A stretch of 64,000 nucleotides of DNA from Algibacter miyuki (GTDB lineage: Bacteria > Bacteroidota > Bacteroidia > Flavobacteriales > Flavobacteriaceae): positions 620,001 through 684,000 of the forward strand of contig NZ_JAUFQP010000007.1 of NCBI RefSeq assembly GCF_030409805.1, in the 5' to 3' direction. Both the position numbers and the translations under genes were made by a program. The notes under the pieces were generated by a model. It saw nothing but the letters and a program-made list of their open reading frames with translations, did not search any database and was not told the origin of the DNA. Shown one piece after another: positions 8,635 to 18,519 of the stretch; the first letter of the stretch is position 1, and every line of letters begins with the position of its first letter.

Positions 8635-9984
8635 TTAATACGCTTTTTCTTCGCCTCGTAAAGCGTTGACAAAGGTTTGAACTATAATTTTTAAATCGAG
8701 AAGTAACGACCAGTTTTCAATATAAAAAATATCATATTTCACACGATTTATAATGTCTTTATCGTCTTCTATTTCACCGCGCATACCGCTTACTTGGGCT
8801 AAGCCAGTAATACCTGGTTTTACAAAGTGGCGCACCATAAACTTATCTACTTTTCGGGCGTACATATTAGTATGACTTACCATATGAGGTCGTGGACCAA
8901 CAACAGACATGTCGCCAAAAAGCACATTAAAAAATTGAGGCAGCTCATCGATACTAGTTTTACGTATAAATGCTCCCATTTTAGTAATGCGCATATCTCC
9001 TTTGGTCGCCTGGTTTAAATGCGCATTTTCATTAGGTGTCATCGATCTAAATTTAAAACAATCGAACTCTTTATAATTGAAACCGTTTCGAGATTGTTTA
9101 AAAAACACAGGCCCTTTAGATTCTAATTTTATTAAAATCGCAATTATTGGTGTTAACCAAGATAAAACAAATACAATGATGCAAGACGAAAATAAGATAT
9201 CGAAAACACGTTTAGATATTTTATTTAAGGGCTCTTGAATAGGAATGCTTCGAAGGGATAAAATGGGAATATAATCGTAATATTCGTACTTCAATTTTTT
9301 AGAATAAATATCCTTATTATCTGGTATAAACTTAAGTTCTCTTAAGTTGTTATCGGCAAAATCTGTAAGCATGTTTATTTGCTTATTAGACAGCCCTGCT
9401 ACGGATGAATAGATTTCATGAATATCATTTTCTATAACATAATTAAAACACTTTTGAAGGGAGAAATCGTCATCCTTTATAGTAAATTGTTTTTGGAATT
9501 TATACCCAAAATCTTGTCGTGTATTAAAAATATTAATCAGTTGTCTTGTTTTTTCATTATTGCCAATAACGATAACACTTCTAAAGTTCCCCCCTAAAGT
9601 TGACCTGTATATATTTAATAAAAAATATATCAAAAACTTCACAAAAGTAACAAGTATAAAAGTGCATAATAAATAGTTTCCTAATTCAAGGCGACTGATG
9701 TTTGGTTGTTTAAAAAGACCAATAAAAGCGTATAGAATAATTGAAAAAAACAACATTTGCTTAAATAGCAATGTTAAAATTTGAACAATGCGTGTGTGTC
9801 TATGTATTTCGTAAAAATGATTTGTAAAAGCAATAATTACCCAAAAAAGACCAACATATATTAAAAAACCATACACGTTAGTTATATTTATTTCAAATAA
9901 AAAAACACAACCAACTATGATACTTAAATCTAGCAAGTACGAAATAGGCTTAATTAAGCCTGAATATCTACCTTGTTTAAACAT
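8635..9984 (-). CDS. Undecaprenyl-phosphate sugar phosphotransferase (initiating transferase)
   Basis: A 449-residue polyprenyl glycosylphosphotransferase. About four to five N-terminal membrane helices (residues 10-125) and a CoA-binding-like middle domain precede the C-terminal bacterial sugar-transferase domain from about residue 255. That domain has a membrane anchor, FKFRSM, TSIDELPQFFNVLFGDMSVVGPRPH and PGITGLAQVSG. This WcaJ/EpsE-type enzyme moves a sugar-1-phosphate, often glucose or galactose, onto undecaprenyl phosphate and so starts repeat-unit assembly. It is in the minus-strand polysaccharide run, 8 bp downstream of the UDP-glucuronate decarboxylase gene. Confidence 0.9.
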   Translation of the reverse strand: MFKQGRYSGLIKPISYLLDLSIIVGCVFLFEINITNVYGFLIYVGLFWVIIAFTNHFYEIHRHTRIVQILTLLFKQMLFFSIILYAFIGLFKQPNISRLELGNYLLCTFILVTFVKFLIYFLLNIYRSTLGGNFRSVIVIGNNEKTRQLINIFNTRQDFGYKFQKQFTIKDDDFSLQKCFNYVIENDIHEIYSSVAGLSNKQINMLTDFADNNLRELKFIPDNKDIYSKKLKYEYYDYIPILSLRSIPIQEPLNKISKRVFDILFSSCIIVFVLSWLTPIIAILIKLESKGPVFFKQSRNGFNYKEFDCFKFRSMTPNENAHLNQATKGDMRITKMGAFIRKTSIDELPQFFNVLFGDMSVVGPRPHMVSHTNMYARKVDKFMVRHFVKPGITGLAQVSGMRGEIEDDKDIINRVKYDIFYIENWSLLLDLKIIVQTFVNALRGEEKAY

Positions 9985-9992
9985 ACCTCGAT

Positions 9993-10979
9993 CTACTTTC
10001 TTATATGGTTTTTAAAATCTTTATGCTCACGTTTTAATAATTCGTTAGCTGATAGCGTTTTAAAATAATTAAAAGTAATTTTCAATCCCTCTTCTCGGGT
10101 TACTTTTGGCTCCCAATTTAATATTTTTTTTGCTAATGCAATATCCGGTTGTCTTTGCATAGGATCATCAATAGGCAAATCTTTGTAAACAACTTTTTGT
10201 TTTGTACCTGTTAACTTAATAATTTCTTCTGCAAAATCTTTTATCGAAATTTCGTGAGGATTACCAATATTTACAGGTTCGACATAATCACTGAACAATA
10301 AGTTATAAATACCTTCTACTTGATCATCCACATAACAGAATGATCGTGTTTGGGATCCGTCTCCAAAAATAGTTAAATCTTCTCCTCTTAACGCTTGCCC
10401 CATAAAAGCAGGAATTACGCGCCCATCATTTAGTCGCATTCTTGGTCCGTAGGTATTAAATATTCGTACAATGCGTGTTTCGAGGCCATGAAATCGATGG
10501 TAAGCCATAGTAATGGACTCTTGAAAACGTTTGGCTTCATCATACACCCCTCTTGGTCCAATTGTATTTACATTTCCATAATAGCTTTCAGTTTGCGGAT
10601 GCACTAATGGGTCGCCATAAATCTCGGATGTTGAAGCAATTAATATTCTTGCTCCTTTAGCTTTTGCTAACCCTAATAAATTATGCGTTCCGAGAGAACC
10701 TACTTTTAATGTTTGAATTGGAATTTTCAAATAATCAATAGGGCTTGCAGGCGAAGCAAAATGTAGAATATAATCTAATTCACCTTCAATTTTAACAAAT
10801 TCAGTAACATCATGTTCTATAAATTGGAAGTTATCATTACCTTCTAAATGGCTTATATTTTTTTTATCTCCGGTAATAAAGTTATCCATACCAATGACAT
10901 GGAAACCTTCTTTAATAAATCTATCACAAAGGTGCGATCCTAAAAAACCTGCTGCTCCTGTTATTAAAACGTTTTTCAT
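9993..10979 (-). CDS. UDP-glucuronate decarboxylase (UDP-xylose synthase-like)
   Basis: A 328-residue extended SDR enzyme. NAD-binding [10 protein letters not shown] is at residues 8-17. [11 protein letters not shown] near 73 and the long block [15 protein letters not shown] with the YxxxK catalytic pair are characteristic of the UXS subgroup rather than the plain 4-epimerases. It should convert UDP-glucuronate to UDP-xylose (or the 4-keto intermediate), acting directly after Ugd, whose gene ends 3 bp upstream. The tight spacing supports co-transcription and a two-step pathway. Confidence 0.87.
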   Translation of the reverse strand: MKNVLITGAAGFLGSHLCDRFIKEGFHVIGMDNFITGDKKNISHLEGNDNFQFIEHDVTEFVKIEGELDYILHFASPASPIDYLKIPIQTLKVGSLGTHNLLGLAKAKGARILIASTSEIYGDPLVHPQTESYYGNVNTIGPRGVYDEAKRFQESITMAYHRFHGLETRIVRIFNTYGPRMRLNDGRVIPAFMGQALRGEDLTIFGDGSQTRSFCYVDDQVEGIYNLLFSDYVEPVNIGNPHEISIKDFAEEIIKLTGTKQKVVYKDLPIDDPMQRQPDIALAKKILNWEPKVTREEGLKITFNYFKTLSANELLKREHKDFKNHIRK

Positions 10980-10982
10980 AAT

Positions 10983-12383
10983 TTAATTTCCGCTACCTAT
11001 TTTGTAATATGTAAAACCTATAGTTTCCATAAGCGTTTTATCTAACACCCCTCTACCATCGAATATAAAAGCTGGCTTTTGCATGCCATTATATATTTTT
11101 TGCCAATCGTAAGTTTTAAAAACATCCCATTCAGTTAAAATAGCAACGGCGTGTACGTTATGGCAGGCTTGATATGGATCTTTCTTTACACTTAACAAGG
11201 TTCTATTCTCTTGAGGATCACGACTGTTTAAATATTCTAAATCGGCATAAATACGTTCTTCTACAACTTTAGGGTCAAACACAGAAATTAAAGCTTGTTC
11301 GTTTAAGAGATTATCAGCAACTTTAATTGCCGGAGATTCCCTGGTATCGTTTGTATCTTTTTTAAAGGCCCAACCTAAGAATGCTATATTTTTACCAGAA
11401 ACAGTATTATAAAGTGTTTTTACAATATTATCAGAAAATCGATTTTTTTGATGCTCATTCATTATAATAACTTGTTCCCAATAATCGGCCACTTCATCTA
11501 AACCATAACTTTTAGCTATATAAACCAAATTTAAAATATCTTTCTGGAAACATGAACCACCAAAACCAACAGAGGCATTTAAAAATTTAGAACCAATCCT
11601 ACTATCCATACCTATGGCTTTTGAAACCTCGCGAACATCGGCGCCTGTTTTTTCACAAATTTCAGACATCGCATTTATAGATGATACACGTTGTGCTAAA
11701 AATGCATTTGCTGTAAGTTTAGATAACTCGGAAGACCATAAATTTGTGGTTAATACTTGTGCTTTTGGAATCCAGTTTGTATATATTTCAACTAAAGACT
11801 GTACGGCTTTCTGCCCCTCGTTAGTAGCAGTATCTCCTCCAATTAATACTCTATCAGGAAATAACAAATCTTGAACAGCTGTACCCTCAGCTAAAAACTC
11901 TGGGTTTGATAATATTTGAAATTGTACACCATTACCTGTATTATCTAAAATACTTTTAATAGCAGATGCTGTTCTCACTGGTAATGTTGATTTCTCAACA
12001 ACAATTTTATCTTCCTTAGCCACTTGTGCTATTTGTCTAGCACATAATTCAATATATTTTAAATCGGCAGCCATACCTTTTCCCTTCCCATATGTTTTAG
12101 TAGGGGTGTTTACTGAAATAAATATCATTTCAGCCTCATCAATGGCTTTATTTACATCTGTTGAAAAAAATAAATTTCTACCTCTAGTTTCTTTTACAAT
12201 TTCTGCCAAACCTGGTTCAAAAACAGGTAAAGCGTCAAAATTATTCGAGTTCCACGCCGCAATTCTGGCTTCATTTATATCTACAATGGTTACTTTAATG
12301 TTTGGGCACTGTTTGGCTATTACTGCCATAGTTGGACCTCCAACGTAACCAGCTCCAATACAACATATGTTTTTAATATTCAT
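10983..12383 (-). CDS. ugd: UDP-glucose 6-dehydrogenase
   Basis: A 466-residue enzyme that oxidises UDP-glucose to UDP-glucuronate with two NAD+. It shows the Rossmann motif [11 protein letters not shown] at residues 8-18, the central STLPVRTA block, and the catalytic-cysteine segment [14 protein letters not shown] near 267-280. The C-terminal domain has [17 protein letters not shown]. Length and sequence resemble the longer eukaryote-like UGDH subgroup common in Bacteroidota. It feeds the adjacent UDP-glucuronate decarboxylase. Confidence 0.93.
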   Translation of the reverse strand: MNIKNICCIGAGYVGGPTMAVIAKQCPNIKVTIVDINEARIAAWNSNNFDALPVFEPGLAEIVKETRGRNLFFSTDVNKAIDEAEMIFISVNTPTKTYGKGKGMAADLKYIELCARQIAQVAKEDKIVVEKSTLPVRTASAIKSILDNTGNGVQFQILSNPEFLAEGTAVQDLLFPDRVLIGGDTATNEGQKAVQSLVEIYTNWIPKAQVLTTNLWSSELSKLTANAFLAQRVSSINAMSEICEKTGADVREVSKAIGMDSRIGSKFLNASVGFGGSCFQKDILNLVYIAKSYGLDEVADYWEQVIIMNEHQKNRFSDNIVKTLYNTVSGKNIAFLGWAFKKDTNDTRESPAIKVADNLLNEQALISVFDPKVVEERIYADLEYLNSRDPQENRTLLSVKKDPYQACHNVHAVAILTEWDVFKTYDWQKIYNGMQKPAFIFDGRGVLDKTLMETIGFTYYKIGSGN

Positions 12384-12446
12384 TTATATTATTCGTTTAA
12401 TGATAATTGTAAATCTAGAACAGTAATAATAATTACTATAAGAAAT

Positions 12447-13649
12447 TTAAAGTTTTTCGATGAAATCATTCAAAACTTTATCTTTAGAAAATTTTTCTTC
12501 AACATACAATTTAGCACCTTTACCTAATTTAGTACATAATGCTTTATCTTCTTTTAAAATCTTAATTTGATCTATAACCTGATTTGTGGACTCTCCATCG
12601 AAATAAAAACCACCATGTGAATCTTCAAAAACCATAGCAACTTCACTCTTTATGTTTCCGGTTACAATTGATGGTTTTGCACTAGCCATCATGCCAAGTA
12701 TTTTGGACGGCATCACGGTATCTATAACATCTGTTTTCTGAAACAATATATGCACATCTGCACTAGAAAGCAAACTTGCTAATTCGGCATAAGGCACCAA
12801 ATTAAAATGCTTTACAAAGTTAAAGTCTTTTATTTTTTCTAGTACGTTTTCTTTTTCAGCACCTTCTCCCACTAAGATAACCTCGACATCTGATAATTTC
12901 TCTAACTTTTTTAGAACGTTTACAAAGAAGTCCCAATCTTGTTTAGCCCCAATATTACCAGAGTATAAAATTTTGAATTTATTGGATGTTAAATATGGGT
13001 GCGTTTCTAATGTTGTTGAGCTAAACTTACTAACGTCTATCCAGTTGGTAAGATAATATGTTTTTGTATCCGTTTTAGCTTTTAGCTTTTTTATCATACC
13101 ATGACTTATGGTAGATACAATGTCTGCTTTTTTTAAAACAAAGCCTTCAATACTTTGTAAAAATTTAATAACACTTTTTTTATTTCCTTTTAGCAATCCA
13201 GAATCTATGGCAGCATCGAATTCAAAGTCTTGAATATGCACCCAATGCTTACACTTATATCTAATTTTTAAAAACCAGCCTAATAGTGCTGAAGTGGTAA
13301 ATGGTATAATGGATATAACCACATCGGGTTTATTTGTTTTGAAAAGATTTAAAAAATTTCCGAAAGTAAAACTTATTAAATGACGTATTCGTTTAATAAA
13401 AGTAGGGTCTTTAGGCACATACTGCTTACTTCTATAAACTTTAACCCCATTTATGGTTTCGTTTACAAAGTAGCCTTTAGATTTATAATCTTCTCTAATT
13501 TCCCACTGTGGATAGTAAGGAAAACCTGTAATAACGGTTACATCCAATCCTTTTGAAACCAAATATTCAGCTTTTTGGGTTGTGTACAATCCAATTGCGC
13601 TATCCTCTGGGTAATAGTTTATCCCTATTATTGTGATTCTTTTACTCAA
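12447..13649 (-). CDS. WcaI-type glycosyltransferase (GT4)
   Basis: A 400-residue GT-B enzyme opening with IIGINYYPEDSAIGLYT, the hallmark of the WcaI/WbuB subgroup from colanic acid and related loci. ILYSGNIGAKQDWD and VGEGAEKE follow in the C-terminal nucleotide-sugar domain, then MPSKILGMMASAKP in the donor-site region. TTG at 13649 is the only start that preserves the family N-terminus; no ATG is present. It overlaps the acetyltransferase upstream by 8 bp, indicating translational coupling. Confidence 0.85.
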   Translation of the reverse strand: MSKRITIIGINYYPEDSAIGLYTTQKAEYLVSKGLDVTVITGFPYYPQWEIREDYKSKGYFVNETINGVKVYRSKQYVPKDPTFIKRIRHLISFTFGNFLNLFKTNKPDVVISIIPFTTSALLGWFLKIRYKCKHWVHIQDFEFDAAIDSGLLKGNKKSVIKFLQSIEGFVLKKADIVSTISHGMIKKLKAKTDTKTYYLTNWIDVSKFSSTTLETHPYLTSNKFKILYSGNIGAKQDWDFFVNVLKKLEKLSDVEVILVGEGAEKENVLEKIKDFNFVKHFNLVPYAELASLLSSADVHILFQKTDVIDTVMPSKILGMMASAKPSIVTGNIKSEVAMVFEDSHGGFYFDGESTNQVIDQIKILKEDKALCTKLGKGAKLYVEEKFSKDKVLNDFIEKL

Positions 13650-14187
13650 AATTTCTTTTCTTTATAAACCTTACCGGTGAGCCCACGTAAACCGAAGCCG
13701 CGTCTAAATCTTTAATTACTGTACTTCTTGCTCCAACAACAACACCATCAGCTATTGTTATTCCCGGAGAAACAAAAACATCTGTAGCTAACCAACATCC
13801 GTTTCCAATGGTAATTTTCTTAGCCAATATTGGAAAATCAGATTTAGAATAGTCGTGCGTACCAGTGCAAATATAACTTTTTTGAGATATAATAGAGTTT
13901 TCGCCAATTTCAATATCGCCTAAACTGTATAATACAACATCATCGCCAACCCAACTATAATCGCCAATTTTAACCTTCCATGGATATGTTATTTGGGCAC
14001 TTGGTCTAATAATTACTTTCTTACCGATTTGAGCTCCAAAAAGGCGCAATAAAAACCTACGCCATCCATATAAAACCTGAGGAGATGTTTTAAAAAAAAG
14101 AGATTGGGTAAGCCACCAAAGTTGAACATACCATCCTGGTTTTCCACGAAAATTATCAGGAACTTTAAAGTTTTTAAGTTGATACAT
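13642..14187 (-). CDS. WcaF-type polysaccharide O-acetyltransferase
   Basis: A 181-residue left-handed beta-helix acyltransferase. The N-terminal block NFRGKPGWYVQLWW is typical of the WcaF subgroup that acetylates colanic-acid-type repeats. Hexapeptide repeats run from about residue 60 to 165, and a GTHDYS segment carries the likely catalytic His. It should transfer acetyl from acetyl-CoA to a sugar of the lipid-linked unit. It overlaps the WcaI-type gene, so the two probably act on the same or adjacent sugars. Confidence 0.85.
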   Translation of the reverse strand: MYQLKNFKVPDNFRGKPGWYVQLWWLTQSLFFKTSPQVLYGWRRFLLRLFGAQIGKKVIIRPSAQITYPWKVKIGDYSWVGDDVVLYSLGDIEIGENSIISQKSYICTGTHDYSKSDFPILAKKITIGNGCWLATDVFVSPGITIADGVVVGARSTVIKDLDAASVYVGSPVRFIKKRNFE

Positions 14188-14189
14188 TC

Positions 14190-15287
14190 TTATTTTTTAT
14201 TAATCATTCTATGATATATTTCCACCCAGTCTTTCATTCTTAAAGACCAAGAATAGTGCTTTTTAACAAAATCGAAAAGTAACCTTCCTCTTTTGTTCCT
14301 TTCTCCATCCGACCAATTAAGCACTTTATTTAAAGCTATTTTTAATTCTGATTTGTTAGGGTTAATTAACAAGCCTCCATTTTCATTCCAAGCTTTATTT
14401 AAGCCTGTTTGAAACGTTGTTATTACTGGTGTTTTTTCCATAGCAGCTTCTAAGTTCACCATTCCTACGACTTCAGAGTATGATGGTGCAATGAAGACAA
14501 AAGCATTTCTAAAAATTTTCTTTTTTTCCTCACCTTTTATTAAACCTAAAAATTGAACTTTTTCTTGAATTCCATACTTATTTACGAGTTGGTCTAATTC
14601 CAATTTGTACTCATTAAAGCTACCAACAATTTTCAATACAATGTTATCTGTTTTTAACTCTGCAAAACAACTAATTAATAAATCAATCCCTTTTTTTTCA
14701 TGTAACCTTCCTAGAAACAGAATATATTTCTCATTTGAGTCTCTTTCTTCAAGATTATCTTCTTTCTCAAAATCTACTAAATTGGGTATTTCTACAAATT
14801 TAGATTTTGGAAAAAGTTTGGTTAAGTTTTGTTGTTCATCAAAGGTAATAGCGTGTATTCTATTCGAATTAGTGTATAATTTTTTAGTTAATAAATTAAA
14901 ATATATTTTCTTTTTATACTTCCCTTTCGTCCAAAGCCATGGTTCAAACATACCATGAGGAGATATAACGTAAGATATATTATTTTTAAAAGCGTACTTA
15001 GCCGCAATATATTGAGGAAACATCCATACGCCGTGAATATGAATTAGGTTTATGCTATTTTTTAATACAATATCATTTATTTTAAGGCTCCAGTTTTTAG
15101 AGTACACCCAAGGTTTGTTTTTAGCATCGTCTACTAAATAAATACCATCTCCATTTTCTTCTTGTGAGGATAGTATAAAGGACTCAATATTCTCTAATTC
15201 GTTTAAATGTTCATTCAAATCTTTTACAACAGTCCTTAAACCACCGCTATTAACACTATAATCTTCAATGATGTGCAGAATTTTCAT
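14190..15287 (-). CDS. Glycosyltransferase family 4
   Basis: A 365-residue GT-B retaining glycosyltransferase. The N-terminus has the SGGLRTVVKDL acceptor loop and HIHGVWMFPQ. The C-terminal half has ILFLGRLHEKKGID and the donor-site motif IAPSYSEVVGMVNLEAAMEKTPVI (E-x7-E type) near 268-290. Sugar specificity cannot be read from the sequence. It lies 2 bp before the WcaF-type gene and follows the O-antigen-ligase-like gene. Confidence 0.85.
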   Translation of the reverse strand: MKILHIIEDYSVNSGGLRTVVKDLNEHLNELENIESFILSSQEENGDGIYLVDDAKNKPWVYSKNWSLKINDIVLKNSINLIHIHGVWMFPQYIAAKYAFKNNISYVISPHGMFEPWLWTKGKYKKKIYFNLLTKKLYTNSNRIHAITFDEQQNLTKLFPKSKFVEIPNLVDFEKEDNLEERDSNEKYILFLGRLHEKKGIDLLISCFAELKTDNIVLKIVGSFNEYKLELDQLVNKYGIQEKVQFLGLIKGEEKKKIFRNAFVFIAPSYSEVVGMVNLEAAMEKTPVITTFQTGLNKAWNENGGLLINPNKSELKIALNKVLNWSDGERNKRGRLLFDFVKKHYSWSLRMKDWVEIYHRMINKK

Positions 15288-15311
15288 AAAACGCCTTTGT
15301 TATATTCTATA

Positions 15312-16568
15312 TTATTTATTTTGATAGGACAAAATTCTACCTTTAAATGGATACAAAAATAAAACAAATGAAGTGATAAAAGACCATAAAATTATTGGTA
15401 CTTGTCTTTCTAAAAGGGTTTCGGTGAACATTTGTAAAATAAAAAAACACTGAATCCATAAAATAAAAATGAGTTGATTGTTTATACATGTTTTAATAAT
15501 GCTGAACAATAATAGTGTTAAGCCAATTATTCCTATGGCACCAACACCTAAATACATACTTATAAATTGATTGTGCGCGTCGTACTTTTTTATTAGAAGA
15601 TCCTTGTAGTTTTTTTCTTCGTAAATCTTATTAAGATCATTTTGCACATCGCCTATACCTGTACCAAAAAAAGGATTCACCTTAAAGGCTAATTCAATAG
15701 CAGATTCTGTAACTCGTTTTCTTTGATCTGTTGAATCATCTTTTGTTCTTTTTTCGCCTTTTATTGAATAATATATTTCTTGGATTTCATAATTAATAGA
15801 CGGAATTTTATAACAGGAATATATAGCAATTAATGCAAGTGCTGATACTGCAATAATTCTATATTTTAATATTTTCACTTGGTAAAACAAAAACCATAGT
15901 AAAAATAAGCCAACAAATGCTACAGCAACCTTACTAATCATTAACACTAATATAACTAAGAATATAAAGCTTGATAAAAAGAAATAAATTTTACTGATTT
16001 TATTTTCATGAAATAACTTGCACACAAGTACAAAAGCCACAACAATAATAAGCGAAAAATAAACAGGTTCTAAATTCCAATAGGGAAGATTTGAAGCTGC
16101 CGATTTAAAAAAAAAACCTGATGGAAATCTAAAATGGGGGTTGGCAGAGACTTTTACAAAAGGAAGGTAGAGTATATATATTATAGATAGTAATAATGAA
16201 CTTAGCGTATAAATTAATTGAAATTTAGACCATTTTAACTTGAGTAAAGAAATAGAGTCTTTGTTTAATAAAAAAAAACTAAGAGGTACAATAAGTAAAG
16301 AAAGCCTTGTTTCAAAAACTTTAGCCAGCCCATATCCTACATCTTCTGAATATAAAGCTGATACTAAAAACAATAAATAGGGAATAATTGCTATAAAAAA
16401 CACCTTGTAATTTAAGTTGTTTTTATGGTTATAAAAAAAGCTTATTACGGTTGCTATAAAAAATATAATAACCGGTAACCCTAATAATTTGACTGGCAGC
16501 AATGGAAATATTGCAAAAAACAAAAAACTAACTGTTAAATACTTTTTATAAGGTAGATTTCTTAACAT
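15312..16568 (-). CDS. O-antigen ligase/polymerase family membrane protein
   Basis: A 418-residue polytopic protein of about eleven or twelve membrane segments. A periplasmic loop contains NPFFGTGIGDVQNDL followed by DAHNQFISMYLGVGAIGIIG, the conserved His region of the O-antigen ligase (Wzy_C/WaaL) superfamily. It may ligate the finished chain to lipid A-core or act as a polymerase. The ATG at 16568 is preferred over a TTG 12 bases upstream. It is 12 bp from the second polymerase-like gene. Confidence 0.8.
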   Translation of the reverse strand: MLRNLPYKKYLTVSFLFFAIFPLLPVKLLGLPVIIFFIATVISFFYNHKNNLNYKVFFIAIIPYLLFLVSALYSEDVGYGLAKVFETRLSLLIVPLSFFLLNKDSISLLKLKWSKFQLIYTLSSLLLSIIYILYLPFVKVSANPHFRFPSGFFFKSAASNLPYWNLEPVYFSLIIVVAFVLVCKLFHENKISKIYFFLSSFIFLVILVLMISKVAVAFVGLFLLWFLFYQVKILKYRIIAVSALALIAIYSCYKIPSINYEIQEIYYSIKGEKRTKDDSTDQRKRVTESAIELAFKVNPFFGTGIGDVQNDLNKIYEEKNYKDLLIKKYDAHNQFISMYLGVGAIGIIGLTLLLFSIIKTCINNQLIFILWIQCFFILQMFTETLLERQVPIILWSFITSFVLFLYPFKGRILSYQNK

Positions 16569-16580
16569 TCTAAAATACAA

Positions 16581-17789
16581 TTAACTGATTCTTTTGATTT
16601 TGAATTTTGGCAGCATAAAAAAGAACATAAATAGGAAAAAAAACATTTCTTCAGGAAAATAGTGCCCCATTCTTATCAATTTTAGTAAAAAGTAAATAAA
16701 GAACCCTGTACATATAGCTTTTTTCTCTGAGGAATAATTTGTGAAATGTGCTTTTAAACCAAGAAACAGAAATATAATTATAAAGAATAACCCAAACAGG
16801 CCAAAGTCCGACAAAACCCTTAAAAACAAGGAGTTAGCATCCTCTCTATTTAAGTCGTCCATTCCTATAATATAAATAAAATCGGGTATATTTAATTCTT
16901 TTATATAATAATCGTGCCTGTAACCAAACGAGCCTAACCCAGTGCCTATAATATAATCACCAAAATTATTTACTGCTACATAACCATTTTTTAATAATGC
17001 GTAAGTGCTAATATTAACCTGCCTAGAAAATGTTTGAGTTTGAAATACTTCTAGGTTTTCTAAAGTTGAGTTTAATCTAGATTGAAAATGATCATTGTTC
17101 TGTAAAAAAGGAATAACTATAAAGAACGGGATTATGGTAAAACCTAAATATTTTAACGTTTCCTTTCGTAAGAATAGAAATAATAAAATAATTAAAACGC
17201 CTATATATCCCAATGAAGACTTGGCTAAAATAATACCTAAAAACAGTATAAAAGCATTCCTGTATTTTTTTTGTTTTAAAAAATAATACAATGCTGGTAT
17301 ATTAACAATTATAAACTTAGAAGGTTCAGACATTAAACCATCCATTCGGTTTGTTTCTTTATCTAATAAACCTGTTGGGTAAAAAATAATTGCTATAACA
17401 CAGAATATTATTGTTAATTTCAGATAGATTTTAAAGAGCTTATTTATATCGTAAACAATGAAAACATTATTAAAATATACAGCTGCAAAAGAGATTCCAA
17501 TAAATTGCTTAATAAGATAAATTAATGGCGTACCAAATAAAACATAAGTTATAAAACCATGTACCAAAGCAAACCCTAAGAATAAAAATAAATACTTATT
17601 CAGCTTAACCCCATATTTTAAATATATCATTAAACTGTTAGTAATTAAAAAAAGATAATAGAGTTTCAAATCAATGATAGGTAGGCCTGTAATTACAAAG
17701 CCTTGCATAAAAACCATTAAAACAGAAGTAAACTCAAGGTAAGAGTCTATTGAGAACTTTGTTCTAATTTTAAAATCTGTATTTATCAT
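16581..17789 (-). CDS. Wzy-like O-antigen polymerase
   Basis: A 402-residue protein with about ten to twelve membrane segments and a large loop between them (about residues 225-310). It holds LGSFGYRHDYYIKELN and an acidic DDLNREDANSLFLRVLSDFG segment. This topology and low conservation are typical of Wzy polymerases, which join lipid-linked repeat units on the periplasmic face. Assignment rests on topology and context, not on a strong motif. The neighbouring ligase-like protein is the alternative polymerase. Confidence 0.65.
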   Translation of the reverse strand: MINTDFKIRTKFSIDSYLEFTSVLMVFMQGFVITGLPIIDLKLYYLFLITNSLMIYLKYGVKLNKYLFLFLGFALVHGFITYVLFGTPLIYLIKQFIGISFAAVYFNNVFIVYDINKLFKIYLKLTIIFCVIAIIFYPTGLLDKETNRMDGLMSEPSKFIIVNIPALYYFLKQKKYRNAFILFLGIILAKSSLGYIGVLIILLFLFLRKETLKYLGFTIIPFFIVIPFLQNNDHFQSRLNSTLENLEVFQTQTFSRQVNISTYALLKNGYVAVNNFGDYIIGTGLGSFGYRHDYYIKELNIPDFIYIIGMDDLNREDANSLFLRVLSDFGLFGLFFIIIFLFLGLKAHFTNYSSEKKAICTGFFIYFLLKLIRMGHYFPEEMFFFLFMFFFMLPKFKIKRIS

Positions 17790-17835
17790 TTAATAATGGG
17801 TTCTTCTTTTTTATTACTTTCTTTTTATTCTAGTA

Positions 17836-18504
17836 TTAATAAACATAACCTTCTGTTCGTTTAAAATACTTGGCATCTTTAGTAAGTGCTGTAACAGGTT
17901 TTGCAGGAATTCCCCCATATAAAACATACTCTTCTTCGTAGGCCTTATTTAACAAGGCTTTTGCTCCTAACACAGAATACGAAGGTAATACGGCCCCACC
18001 GAGTATAACACTATTAGTACCAATAAAACTATAATCTCCAATTTTTATAGGCTTACTATCTTGCCTATTATCTTCAATATTTATAGAGTGCGTAAGTAAT
18101 TGAGAATAATAACCTGCAATAGTTACATAGCTCCCTATGTTTACTTGATTTGTGCAATCTATATGATGATGTTTAGTTATAGCAGAATTATCTCCCAAAA
18201 TTAATTCACTCCTTCTTTCTTTTTGATGTTTAAAATGTAAAGATTCTGAATTAACAGGAAAACCTGTAATCCAATTTAATCGTGCAATAGATGCATTTTC
18301 TCCTAAAACCATTAGTTCTAGGTTTACGGCCACATTTAAGTGTCCTATTTCGCTTCCTTTAGCCATTTTTAACATTCTTGGGTATATATAAGAGAACCCA
18401 ATTCTAGCTTCAGAATGGATATCATATTTCCAAATTTTTATTAAGAAGAATCGCCTAATTTTCCATGGAAAAAAGAGAATAATGATGGATAATATTTTTT
18501 TCAC
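17836..18504 (-). CDS. Hexapeptide-repeat acyltransferase
   Basis: A protein of about 222 residues with a hydrophobic, basic N-terminal stretch (about residues 1-25) and left-handed beta-helix repeats through most of the rest. It has HHHIDCTNQVNIGSYVTIAGY and a C-terminal GGIPAKPVTAL typical of LbH O-acetyltransferases. There is no ATG near the start: GTG at 18504 gives a natural MKKIL-like N-terminus, and TTG at 18513 is the alternative. It is 15 bp after the upstream glycosyltransferase. Likely role: O-acetylation of a sugar in the repeat unit. Confidence 0.75.
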   Translation of the reverse strand: MKKILSIIILFFPWKIRRFFLIKIWKYDIHSEARIGFSYIYPRMLKMAKGSEIGHLNVAVNLELMVLGENASIARLNWITGFPVNSESLHFKHQKERRSELILGDNSAITKHHHIDCTNQVNIGSYVTIAGYYSQLLTHSINIEDNRQDSKPIKIGDYSFIGTNSVILGGAVLPSYSVLGAKALLNKAYEEEYVLYGGIPAKPVTALTKDAKYFKRTEGYVY

Positions 18505-18519
18505 CTTAAACAATTTTAA

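Noticed and set aside
8625-8672. Longer GT2 N-terminus from TTG at 8672
   Set aside because: It adds a Lys-rich segment foreign to GT2 proteins and overlaps the upstream gene by 38 bp.
16569-16580. TTG start for the O-antigen-ligase-like gene
   Set aside because: An ATG four codons downstream is available and gives a natural membrane-protein N-terminus.
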